The notes beneath the pieces were generated by a model. That model was not told the DNA's origin. It did no database searches and was given only the letters and a program-made list of their open reading frames with translations. DNA of 18,415 nt from JBFMFE01 sp040752295 (GTDB lineage Bacteria; UBP15; UBA6099; JBFMBQ01): assembly GCA_040752295.1 (NCBI GenBank), contig JBFMFE010000208.1, forward strand, positions 1 through 18,415. The letters run 5' to 3'. Shown here one piece after another: positions 1 through 6,966 of the stretch. Each line of letters begins with the position of its first letter. The first letter of the stretch is position 1. The position numbers were made by a program, and so were the translations under genes.

Positions 1-1
1 G

Positions 2-1096
2 GGCGACACCACGGACGAGTTGATCAGGATGGCGCAGGAAGTGAATCCATCGCCCAGCGAGCGGGAATACGACATGCTGCTCGCCACCGGGGAGCAGGTC
101 TCAATCGCGCTTCTGACGATGGCGATTCACGCGCTCGGGTGCGAGGCGATAGCGATGACCGGGGCGATGGCGGGGATAGTCACCGACAACGTTCACAAGA
201 AAGCCACGATAACGGAAGTCAATCCGCGGAGGGTGCTGGAGTGTCTCGAAGAAGGGAAGATAGTGATAGTCGCCGGTTTCCAGGGAATGGACGTGAACGA
301 GGAGGTAACGACACTGGGACGTGGCGGGTCGGACACGACGGCGGTGGCGCTCGCCGCGGCGCTCGGTTCCGGCGAGTGCGAGATTCTCACCGACGTGGAC
401 GGCGTTTTCACCGCCGATCCGAAGATAGTGGGCGGGGCGGTTCGCAAGCTGGGAGAAGTGGGCTGCCATGAGATGCTCGAGCTTGCCAGTGTCGGGGCGA
501 AGGTTCTGCATCCCCGCTCGGTGGAGCTTGCCAAAGAGTACGGGGTTCGTCTTCACGTGCGCTCGAGTTTCAACAGGAAAAGGGGTACGATCGTAAAGGG
601 GGTCGAGGACTTGGAGAAAAAAAGACCGGTTTCGGGAGTCGCTCTGGACGTTAAGACGGCAAAGGTCTCGGTGCTGGGCGTTCCGGACAGACCCGGCGTG
701 GCGGGGACACTCTTCGGGATTCTCGGGGACAACCACATCAACGTGGACATGATAATACAGAACGTGATGCGCGGGGGCGTGAACGACATCACGTTCACTG
801 TGTCGCAGGACGATCTGCCGAAGACGGTGGAGTTGATGAAATCGCTTCCCCCGGAAATGAGCGCGGAGGGCGTGGCGGTGGACGATAAGATAGCGAAGGT
901 GTCAATCGTGGGCGCGGGGATGGTGAGCAAGCCCGGGGTGGCGGCGGAGATGTTCAGGACGCTTGGCGGGAAGGGCATCAACATTGACATGATCAGCACG
1001 TCCGAGATACGGGTTTCGTGCATCATCGCGCGCGAGAGGGGAGAGGAGGCGGTGCGGCTTCTCCACGCGGCGTTCGAGCTTGACAGGGAGGCGTGA
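2..1096 (+). CDS. lysC: Aspartokinase, 5'-truncated by the window edge
   Basis: Phosphorylates aspartate to 4-aspartyl phosphate, the first step to lysine, threonine, methionine and diaminopimelate, in the cytoplasm. The frame is open from base 2 and begins GDTTDELI, the usual aspartokinase stretch about 45 residues from the N-terminus, so the opening KYGGTSV segment lies outside the window. The next part is kinase domain, with FQGMDVNEEVTTLGRGGSDTTA and then the TDVDGVFTADP segment. The C-terminus carries two ACT domains, recognisable from VSVLGVPDRPGVAGTLF and from VSIVGAGMVSKPGVAAEMF with NIDMISTSEIRVSCII. This is the standard monofunctional, feedback-regulated form. The 364 visible residues fit a full length of about 410. 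The first internal start codon (TTG at 20) should not be taken as the real start. The stop abuts or overlaps the next gene, so the two are probably co-transcribed although they share no obvious pathway. Confidence 0.97.
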   Translation, partial: GDTTDELIRMAQEVNPSPSEREYDMLLATGEQVSIALLTMAIHALGCEAIAMTGAMAGIVTDNVHKKATITEVNPRRVLECLEEGKIVIVAGFQGMDVNEEVTTLGRGGSDTTAVALAAALGSGECEILTDVDGVFTADPKIVGGAVRKLGEVGCHEMLELASVGAKVLHPRSVELAKEYGVRLHVRSSFNRKRGTIVKGVEDLEKKRPVSGVALDVKTAKVSVLGVPDRPGVAGTLFGILGDNHINVDMIIQNVMRGGVNDITFTVSQDDLPKTVELMKSLPPEMSAEGVAVDDKIAKVSIVGAGMVSKPGVAAEMFRTLGGKGINIDMISTSEIRVSCIIARERGEEAVRLLHAAFELDREA

Positions 1097-1098
1097 GG

Positions 1099-2427
1099 GT
1101 GTTGGTCGCGGGCGAGGGTCTTTCCCGAAGGGATTTTCTGAGAAGATCATTGTACGGCGCGTCGGCGGCGTGCCTGGGGTACGCCTTCGGAAGCGCCGGG
1201 GTTTTTCGCCGTAGTGCGGCGGCGCTGGAGGCGGCGCCGCGGCTGGTGTATCCGACGACCTTTTTCCCGGTCATAGTGGAGACCGGCGGCGCAATCGCCG
1301 CCTGCGTTGCCGGGCACGAGGGGTTCGCGCTCGAGGGCGCGGAACTCGTTCCCCGGACGGCTTCGGGAGGAAAAGTCGGGCTTGACCACGCGGAGGCGGG
1401 CGCGGAGGGTGGGGTGGCGCGTTTTGTGCTGACGCCCGTTTCGGCGCCCGCGCCGGGGACGTACGACCTCGCGATCAGGCTCTCGGGCGACGGCGGCGCG
1501 GTGGAGACCGGCAGGGCGCGGGCGGTGAAGGTGACGGAAGGATTTCCCGAGGAATTCAGGTTCGTCGTCATCGCCGACTACCACGTCGGGGACCCGCGGG
1601 GGAAGCGCACGGCGCCGGACATGGACTTCACGGAACTGCGCGCGCGGGTGCTGAGAGAGGTTAATTCTTACCGTCCGGAGTTCATCCTTGCGGCGGGCGA
1701 CATAGTGTACAGTCCCGGCACGTACGCGCGGGACTACGCCGATTTTATAAACGAGCTGACGGGGGGGCTTGAGGCGCCTACTTTCGCGGCGCCCGGCAAC
1801 CACGATCTCATGATGTTCACCGTGGGTGAGGTGTTCAGCGTGGACGGTCATGAGTTCTGGATGAAGGATTTCGGACCGCTGTACTATTCGTTCGACTTCG
1901 GGCGGCATCACTTCGTCGCTATGAATACCTACGACTGGGTGGACGAGTCGAGGAACGTCTCGAGTCTGAAGGACGAGAAGTCAATGCGGAGAATGGCGGA
2001 CGGCGCGATGAGGAGGGAGCAGTTCGAGTGGATAAAGGCGGACCTCGAGAAAGCCGCGGCGGCGGGGAAAATATCGTGCGTCTTCGGGCACCACACGCCC
2101 GCCGGGGACATGGCGGGCAGCGACGAGAGGACGGGCGATACCGGAGTTGTCTCGACGGATGAGTTCGTCAGGATGCTTGCCGGGGGCGGGGTGAGGAGTT
2201 ACTTTTACGGGCACAGGCACAGGGTGGAGTACGACAGGGTTGAGGGCATGGATTTCGTGTGCACTTCGACCTCGGGGAGCGAGCTTGCCGACAGGCACGG
2301 GTGGGGGTTCAGCGTTGTGGACGTGAAGGGCGGTAAGTTCGAGAGCGAATATATCGAGGTGGAGAAGCATCCGCTGTACGGTGACGCCCGGGGGGTCTTG
2401 CGGGAAGCGGCGGTGGTGTGTGGGTAG
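1099..2427 (+). CDS. Tat-exported calcineurin-like metallophosphoesterase
   Basis: Predicted secreted or periplasmic phosphoesterase with a dinuclear metal centre; the substrate is unknown. The N-terminus has a twin-arginine signal (SRRDFLRRS, residues 9-17), then an Ala/Gly-rich hydrophobic stretch and AAALEA, a plausible cleavage region. About 100 residues of probable beta-sandwich follow. The catalytic domain shows the family metal ligands in order: D160-x-H162 (VIADYHVGD), GD201, GN234-H235-D236, GH331-H and GH372-R-H374. Length is 442 residues. Two GTG codons are possible. GTG 1093 overlaps the lysC stop as GTGA but sits one base after AGGGAGG (1085-1091). GTG 1099 lies seven bases after it and is preferred. 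The pairing with lysC is probably only transcriptional convenience. A purple-acid-phosphatase-like or CpdA-like activity is possible, but the motifs do not decide it. Confidence 0.9.
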   Translation: MLVAGEGLSRRDFLRRSLYGASAACLGYAFGSAGVFRRSAAALEAAPRLVYPTTFFPVIVETGGAIAACVAGHEGFALEGAELVPRTASGGKVGLDHAEAGAEGGVARFVLTPVSAPAPGTYDLAIRLSGDGGAVETGRARAVKVTEGFPEEFRFVVIADYHVGDPRGKRTAPDMDFTELRARVLREVNSYRPEFILAAGDIVYSPGTYARDYADFINELTGGLEAPTFAAPGNHDLMMFTVGEVFSVDGHEFWMKDFGPLYYSFDFGRHHFVAMNTYDWVDESRNVSSLKDEKSMRRMADGAMRREQFEWIKADLEKAAAAGKISCVFGHHTPAGDMAGSDERTGDTGVVSTDEFVRMLAGGGVRSYFYGHRHRVEYDRVEGMDFVCTSTSGSELADRHGWGFSVVDVKGGKFESEYIEVEKHPLYGDARGVLREAAVVCG

Positions 2428-2480
2428 AGCGATTTCGGTTTCACGGGAATATGACGTTACGCAATTGCTGGAATTTCGCA

Positions 2481-2494
2481 TGAAAACGTTTTCA
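2481..2494. promoter_or_regulatory. Perfect 14-base palindrome resembling a LacI-family/cre operator
   Basis: TGAAAACGTTTTCA is a perfect palindrome with a central CG, the form typical of LacI/GalR/CcpA-family operators. It lies in the 164-base gap between two convergent genes (stops at 2427 and 2592), so it is not upstream of either one. One perfect 14-base palindrome in a window this size is not unlikely by chance. The regulatory reading is therefore weak. Confidence 0.25.
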
Positions 2495-2500
2495 GGATGA

Positions 2501-2513
2501 TCCGCCGGGCGGA
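2501..2513. repeat. GC-rich inverted repeat between convergent genes
   Basis: TCCGCCGGGCGGA forms two 6-base arms around one central base. It lies between the convergent metallophosphoesterase and acyl-CoA synthetase genes. The 11-base core CCGCCGGGCGG recurs in the gap between the two DUF35 genes (11246-11256). No T-tract follows on either strand, so a classical rho-independent terminator is not supported. It could be a small dispersed extragenic palindrome or a helper hairpin for termination of the convergent transcripts. Confidence 0.35.
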
Positions 2514-2591
2514 AGACGCAGGCGCGCCTCCCGGGCGGATAAAGCAAATCCTCGAGGAAGCCGTCACGGACGGAACCTGGTTTGAAATGAG

Positions 2592-4718
2592 TTATGGAGG
2601 ACCGGTTTTATCCGCCGCCTTGATGACGATCCTTGCGTCCACGGCTGTGCAGCCTTTGCCTTCGTCGTGGATCATGAGGGGGTTTATGTCTATTTCCGCG
2701 ACGGCGGGGCAGGCGGTCATGAGGGAAGAGACCGCGAGGATGACGTTTTCGAGGGCGTTTGTGTCCGCCGGGGGGAATCCCCTGAAGGCGCCGAGGGCTT
2801 TGGCGCCCTTTATTTCCGCGATCATTTCGCGCGCGTCCGCGGGCGTGAGCGGGGCGATGCGCATCGCGACGTCCTCCACGGCTTCGACGAGTATTCCGCC
2901 AAGCCCGAAGACGACGACCGTGCCGAACTCCCTGTTGCGTTTCGCGCCGACGATGACTTCGCGCGGGCAGTGAATCATCTCCTGGACGGCGAAGCCGGCG
3001 ATCTTCGCGTCCGGAGAGCCGCCGCCGATTTTCCGGAGCATTTCGGCAGCGGCTTTTTCCACTTCGGAGGGTGAGGCAAGGTTCAGGCGCACGCCGCCGT
3101 GCTCCGTTTTGTGGAGTATGTCGGGGGACAGTATTTTCAGCGCGACCGGGGCGGTGAGTTGGGCGGCGGAAGCCGCGGCGGATCGGGGGTCGGCGGCGAA
3201 TTCCGTTGGCGCGGACGGTACCCGCAGTTCGCCGAGGACATCGAGTGTTTCCGCGAAGGAGAGGCGGTCGCGCCCGTTTTTCAGGGCGTTCCGGATTATT
3301 CCGTTGACTTTTCGGTGGTCGAAGGCGGCGGGTTCGGGTTCGGGGCGTATTTCATCGAGGCGGCGCGAGTACGTGTAGAGCGCGCCGAGGGCTTCCACGG
3401 CTTCTTCAGGTGAGTCGAAGATGGGGAGTGCGGTTCGCTTTTTGATCCTCATCACTTCCGAGGGGTCGCCGACGATGCTGAGGACGATGGGCTTGCGATA
3501 GTGCTGAATCATCTTTTCGAGGAAGTGGAAGACGTTCACGCTGCCCGACATGATCATGCCCGTGTCGCGCAGGAAGACCCAGCCGAGTATGAGAGCATCG
3601 AAGCCTTCCTCCTGGAGCGCGCGCGTCATCGTGAGCGCGATCATTTCCATGTCGAAGAGGTCGCCGAGGTCGAGGGGGTTTTTGAGGTTGATGACGCCGG
3701 CGCGGACGTGGGATGAGATGTCCCGTATGAAGTTGTCGGGGAAGGGTGGCAGCGTGAAGCCCTGTTTTTCGCACTGGTCGGCGAGTATGACGGCGTAGCC
3801 GCCGGTGGGCGACATGACGGCGACGCGGTTTCCGTTCATTCTTGGGAGCGAGAGTGCTTTTGCGGTGGGGACCATTCGTCTCATGTCCGGCACGCGGATG
3901 GCGCGCGCCTGGCGGAGGGCGGCGTCCACGACGCGGTCGTCGTTGGCGATGGCGGCGGTGTGCGACATGGCGATTCTGGCGCCCTCGGCGGTGGTGTTCG
4001 CCTTGTACACGATCACCGGTTTTTTCACCCCGCGCATTATCCGCATGAACTCCTGTCCTTTTTCGATTTCCTCGAGATAGAGGCAGATAATCTCCGTTTT
4101 TTCGTCGTCGTTGAGGAAGGGCAGCAGGTCGGTTTCGCCGACGTCGAGCTTGTTGCCGAGGCTGACGTACTTGTTGAGTCCGATGTTTTCGGCGGCGAAG
4201 AGGGATATGAGCGTGAGACCCATTCCGCCGCTCTGCGTCATGAAGCTGATGGTTCCGAGGTTGAAGCGGCTGAGTCTGACGAAGGGGAGGCAGAGACCGA
4301 TTTCGTTGTTGATGAGAGCGAGACCGTTGGGGCCTATGATTCTCATGCCGTTTTCGCGCGCTATCTTCAGTATTTCGTTTTCGAGGGGTTTTCTGTCGTC
4401 GCCGAACTCGGAGAAGCCGCCGCTGGAGATGACGATTCTCTTCACGCCTTTCGCGGCGCAGGCGCGGAGGTGTTCGGGTATCGTTTTCGCCGGGATGAGA
4501 AAGAGCGCGAGCGAGACCTCGTCGTTTATTTCCTCCAGTGAGCGGTGGATGGTCATGCCGTAGACGGCGCCGCCTTCGAGTCCAATGGGGTAGATTTTCC
4601 CGCGGTACTCGAAATCTATGAGATTCTTCACTATGTTCCTGCCGAAGTTATCGTACTTCGGGGAGACCCCGAAGATCGCCACGCTGTCGGGGTAGAAAAA
4701 ACCTTGCAAGGGCGACAC
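2592..4718 (-). CDS. Acyl-CoA synthetase, ADP-forming, fused alpha-beta
   Basis: NDP-forming acyl-CoA synthetase (acetate-CoA ligase family) interconverting acid, CoA and ATP with acyl-CoA, ADP and phosphate through phosphohistidine intermediates. A Rossmann-type CoA-binding domain opens it (PDSVAIFGVSPKYDNFGRNI, about residues 10-29). Succinyl-CoA-ligase-like domains follow, with MSHTAAIAN (H253), where the family usually reads SHTGALAG around the phosphorylated histidine. After a linker near 455-475 comes the ATP-grasp beta part, with DILHKTEHGGV (H536, the second histidine site), VFGLGGILVE (about 604-612) and AEIDINPL. The 708 residues are normal for the fused form. The frame is open further upstream, but that Arg-rich extension has no family character and would run antisense into the divergent gene. 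GTG 4718, preceded by GGGAAAGG, fits the domain start; TTG 4709 is an alternative. It lies next to thiolase-like and DUF35 genes, so it probably activates or discharges their acyl-CoA. The substrate cannot be read from the sequence. Confidence 0.93.
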   Translation of the reverse strand: MSPLQGFFYPDSVAIFGVSPKYDNFGRNIVKNLIDFEYRGKIYPIGLEGGAVYGMTIHRSLEEINDEVSLALFLIPAKTIPEHLRACAAKGVKRIVISSGGFSEFGDDRKPLENEILKIARENGMRIIGPNGLALINNEIGLCLPFVRLSRFNLGTISFMTQSGGMGLTLISLFAAENIGLNKYVSLGNKLDVGETDLLPFLNDDEKTEIICLYLEEIEKGQEFMRIMRGVKKPVIVYKANTTAEGARIAMSHTAAIANDDRVVDAALRQARAIRVPDMRRMVPTAKALSLPRMNGNRVAVMSPTGGYAVILADQCEKQGFTLPPFPDNFIRDISSHVRAGVINLKNPLDLGDLFDMEMIALTMTRALQEEGFDALILGWVFLRDTGMIMSGSVNVFHFLEKMIQHYRKPIVLSIVGDPSEVMRIKKRTALPIFDSPEEAVEALGALYTYSRRLDEIRPEPEPAAFDHRKVNGIIRNALKNGRDRLSFAETLDVLGELRVPSAPTEFAADPRSAAASAAQLTAPVALKILSPDILHKTEHGGVRLNLASPSEVEKAAAEMLRKIGGGSPDAKIAGFAVQEMIHCPREVIVGAKRNREFGTVVVFGLGGILVEAVEDVAMRIAPLTPADAREMIAEIKGAKALGAFRGFPPADTNALENVILAVSSLMTACPAVAEIDINPLMIHDEGKGCTAVDARIVIKAADKTGPP

Positions 4719-4783
4719 CCTTTCCCGCCGCGCTGGTTTCGCCGCGCGGGGCAGATTCGCGCGGCGGCGCGCCGTGAAAGTCC

Positions 4784-4812
4784 ATTTTACCCTCTGCGAC
4801 CGGAGTTTACAA
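4784..4812 (-). promoter_or_regulatory. Predicted sigma70-like promoter for the acyl-CoA synthetase gene
   Basis: On the minus strand, TTGTAA (4812-4807) and TAAAAT (4789-4784) are separated by 17 bases. They match the -35 and -10 consensus at 4 of 6 and 5 of 6 positions. Transcription would start near 4777, about 60 bases upstream of GTG 4718. The -35 box shares bases with the -35 box of the opposite promoter. Confidence 0.5.
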
Positions 4813-4835
4813 ACCCTTCGCGCGTGTGATAAACT
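4806..4835 (+). promoter_or_regulatory. Predicted sigma70-like promoter for the thiolase-like A gene series
   Basis: TTTACA (4806-4811) and TAAACT (4830-4835) are separated by 18 bases. They match consensus at 5 of 6 and 4 of 6 positions. The predicted start near 4842 leaves a leader of about 48 bases before ATG 4890. The -35 region overlaps that of the divergent promoter, so the two genes may compete or be regulated together. Confidence 0.4.
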
Positions 4836-4889
4836 TCCCGCGGATTTGAGAGAAAAAAGCGCGTGGTGAGGCGCGGCGGGAGGTTGAAG

Positions 4890-6047
4890 ATGAGACGCAG
4901 AAGGGTCGCGATAGTCGGCGCGGGGTGCACGCAGCTTCGGGCGGTGACGCCGGAGCTTTCGTACCGCGAGCTTACGCACGAGGCTGCCGTCGCCGCGTAC
5001 GCGGACGCCGGCGTCGTTCCCTCGGAGATCGAATCCTTCATTTCCACGGCGGAGGATTTCATGGAGGGATACAGCATCGCCGACGAGTACTCCCCGGACC
5101 AGATCGGCGCCGTGCTGAAGCCGACCCAGACCATTTCAGGCGACGCGCTTCATTCTCTTTCGGTGGGCGTAATGGAGATAATGACCGGGCGGTTCGACCT
5201 GGTGGCGGTGCAGGCGATGAGCAAGGCATCGAATGTGGCGACGATGGGGGACGTGGCGAACTTCGCCCTCGACCCGGTTCTGAACAGGCAGCTCGGGAAC
5301 ACGGCGCACTTCGTGGCGGGGCTTGAGATGGCGCGGTACATGTACGAGACCGGGACCACGCGCGGGCACTGCGCCGCCGTGGTGGTGAAGAACAGGCGCA
5401 ACGCCCTGCGCAACCCGCTCGCGGGTTTCGGGTGCGACCTCACGGTGGAGCAGGTGCTGGACTCGGAGCCGGTGAGCCATCCTCTGCACCGGCTTGACAT
5501 CAGTCCTCAGGCGGACGGCGCGGCGGTGTTCGTGCTCGCCTCGGCGGAGGCGGCGAAGGGGTTGAAGGGAACGCCGGTGTGGGTGGAGGGAGTGGGGTGG
5601 TGTACGGAGTCGGCGTCGCTCGAGAGCAGGAGCTGGGGGGATTCGCCCGCGACGGCGCTCGCCGCGAAGGCGGCGTACGAGACGGCGGGGATAAAGACTC
5701 CCGCAAAGGAGATACACTTCGTTGAGCTTAACGACGAGTATTCGTACAAGGAGTTGCAGCATCTCGAGGCGCTGGGGCTGTGCCCGAGGGGCGCGGCGAG
5801 GAATTTCATCGAGGGGGGGCTGACGGAGCGCGGGGGCGCGCTTCCGGTGAACGTGTCGGGCGGTGCGCTGGGCTGCGGGCATCTTTTCGAGGCGTCCGGG
5901 GCGCACAAGCTGTACGAGGCTGTGCTTCAGTTGAGGGGATGCGCGGGCGAGCGGCAGGTGAAGGGCGCCGAGGTCGGACTTGTTCACGCGTGGCGTGGGG
6001 TTCCGACGACGAGCTGTGCCGTGGCGGTGCTGTCGAACAGGACGTGA
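4890..6047 (+). CDS. Thiolase-like protein A, nucleophilic Cys not found
   Basis: Thiolase-fold protein of the SCP-x/lipid-transfer type, predicted cytoplasmic and acting on acyl-CoA. It opens RRVAIVGAGCTQL, the usual start of this group. At the place where thiolases carry the nucleophilic cysteine there is TQTISGDALHSLSVGVMEI (79-97) with no Cys. RLDISPQADGAAVFVLA (201-217) is the mid-protein signature. NDEYS (281-285) replaces the NEAFA motif. The histidine motif survives as GCGHLFEASG (H331), and GLVHAWRG (H366) stands where thiolases usually have the second active-site Cys. The 385 residues are a normal length. ATG 4890 has GGGAGG six bases upstream. The sequence resembles thiolase B (8065) throughout. 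Cysteine-less relatives that bind DUF35 partners include the aldolase Ltp2, and two DUF35 genes lie downstream, so a lyase or aldolase role is more likely than classical thiolysis. The substrate is unknown. Confidence 0.88.
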   Translation: MRRRRVAIVGAGCTQLRAVTPELSYRELTHEAAVAAYADAGVVPSEIESFISTAEDFMEGYSIADEYSPDQIGAVLKPTQTISGDALHSLSVGVMEIMTGRFDLVAVQAMSKASNVATMGDVANFALDPVLNRQLGNTAHFVAGLEMARYMYETGTTRGHCAAVVVKNRRNALRNPLAGFGCDLTVEQVLDSEPVSHPLHRLDISPQADGAAVFVLASAEAAKGLKGTPVWVEGVGWCTESASLESRSWGDSPATALAAKAAYETAGIKTPAKEIHFVELNDEYSYKELQHLEALGLCPRGAARNFIEGGLTERGGALPVNVSGGALGCGHLFEASGAHKLYEAVLQLRGCAGERQVKGAEVGLVHAWRGVPTTSCAVAVLSNRT

Positions 6048-6058
6048 TCGGAAGGCGC

Positions 6059-6106
6059 ATGAAGACGAAACACAAGCTGATATTCGGGGACGGCGGGAGC
6101 AGATGA
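6059..6106 (+). other. Mini-ORF resembling the N-terminus of a DNA methylase
   Basis: A 15-codon ORF, MKTKHKLIFGDGGSR, begins after GGAAGG (6050-6055), only twelve bases past the thiolase A stop. Its stop overlaps the methyltransferase start as ATGA, which would couple translation. The peptide MKTKHKLIFGD is the kind of opening seen in many type II N4/N6 DNA methylases (M-x-T-x-H-K-I-x-x-G-D). The reading breaks off where such proteins continue toward their SPPY/DPPY motif. It is either a remnant of an earlier methylase gene at the insertion junction or a short coupling leader. Confidence 0.35.
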
Positions 6107-6966
6107 CTGCGAATTGCGGGATATTTCAGCAGGATTGCCTTGAGTGGTTGAAGAAAAACACCGACGCACGAGTTAATCTCACGTTTGTTGATCCTCCTTT
6201 TAATCAGGGAAAGGATTACAGGTATTTCGACGATTTACGACCCGAACGGGAATACTGGAACTGGCTGAAAGAGGTTTTGTCGAACGTTTACGAGATTACC
6301 GTTAATGGCGGAACGGTTTATTTCATGCAAAGGGAAAAAAACACGGAACAGGTTCTTAGAGTCGTCAGAGAGACCGGATGGGTATTTCAAAACCTGATAA
6401 TATGGAAGAAAAAAACGTCCGCCGTGCCGTGCGGCTTCAGATTTTCGAAGCAGTATCAGATTATCGTTTTCGCATCGAAAGGAGAAAAGCCGAACGTTTT
6501 CAACAAACTGCGCATAGATTTACCCATGTCGGCGGGACACAGACATCAGAGAGAGAACGGCGTGCTTGTGTCGGACGTATGGGACGATATAAGGGAAATG
6601 ACGTCGGGATATTTCGCCGGCGACGAGGCGCTTAGAGACGCGGACGGAAACAGGCTACACACGCAGCAATCCCCGATTGCGCTCCTGTTAAGAATAATTT
6701 TAATCTCGACCATGCCCGGCGACGTGGTTTTAGACCCGTTCGCCGGGACGGGAACTACACTGGTAGTGGCGAACCAGTTAGGGCGTGAGTCCGTGAGCAT
6801 AGAGATTGACCCTGAATATGTGAAGGTGATTAAAAGCCGTTTGAAGTACGCGAGAGCCGCGGATAACATCCTGCGATATTTTAATTATTACCGATACACT
6901 CCGGATATTGACGGGATATGGCCGGGGGGAAAACCAGTAATTGCGGAGCAAGGGAGACTCTTTTAG
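6103..6966 (+). CDS. Site-specific DNA methyltransferase, beta class (type II R-M)
   Basis: SAM-dependent DNA adenine-N6 or cytosine-N4 methyltransferase protecting the host against the adjacent endonuclease. The catalytic motif IV, VDPPFNQGKDY (DPPF at residues 30-33), precedes the SAM-binding motif I, VLDPFAGTGTT (D211 onward). That order, with the target-recognition region between them, defines the beta class. HTQQSPIALLLRIILIS just before motif I matches the class-typical HPTQKPxxLLxRII segment. The C-terminal IEIDPEYVKVIKSRL is also typical. Length is 287 residues. ATG 6103 is chosen because homology begins there; the longer open frame upstream lies inside the thiolase A reading region. 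The start overlaps the mini-ORF stop. The stop directly abuts the endonuclease start, so the two form one transcription unit. Codon use is less GC-rich than the flanking thiolases, suggesting acquisition. The recognition site is not readable. Confidence 0.92.
   Translation: MTANCGIFQQDCLEWLKKNTDARVNLTFVDPPFNQGKDYRYFDDLRPEREYWNWLKEVLSNVYEITVNGGTVYFMQREKNTEQVLRVVRETGWVFQNLIIWKKKTSAVPCGFRFSKQYQIIVFASKGEKPNVFNKLRIDLPMSAGHRHQRENGVLVSDVWDDIREMTSGYFAGDEALRDADGNRLHTQQSPIALLLRIILISTMPGDVVLDPFAGTGTTLVVANQLGRESVSIEIDPEYVKVIKSRLKYARAADNILRYFNYYRYTPDIDGIWPGGKPVIAEQGRLF

Noticed and set aside
1147..1911. Leftward 254-codon ORF opposite the metallophosphoesterase
   Set aside because: Arg/His/Pro-rich shadow; the sense strand shows complete metal-ligand motifs.
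2497..2973. Rightward ORF starting ATG just after the palindrome
   Set aside because: Its first 32 codons lie in the gap, but the remainder runs antisense through the well-supported acyl-CoA synthetase gene, and the peptide has no recognisable family.
3960..4541. Long rightward ORF opposite the synthetase gene
   Set aside because: Antisense shadow typical of high-GC coding sequence, with acidic repetitive content and no motif.
4719..4979. N-terminal 87-residue extension of the acyl-CoA synthetase frame
   Set aside because: Arg-rich, low-complexity translation overlapping the divergent thiolase A gene; the family fold begins at GTG 4718.
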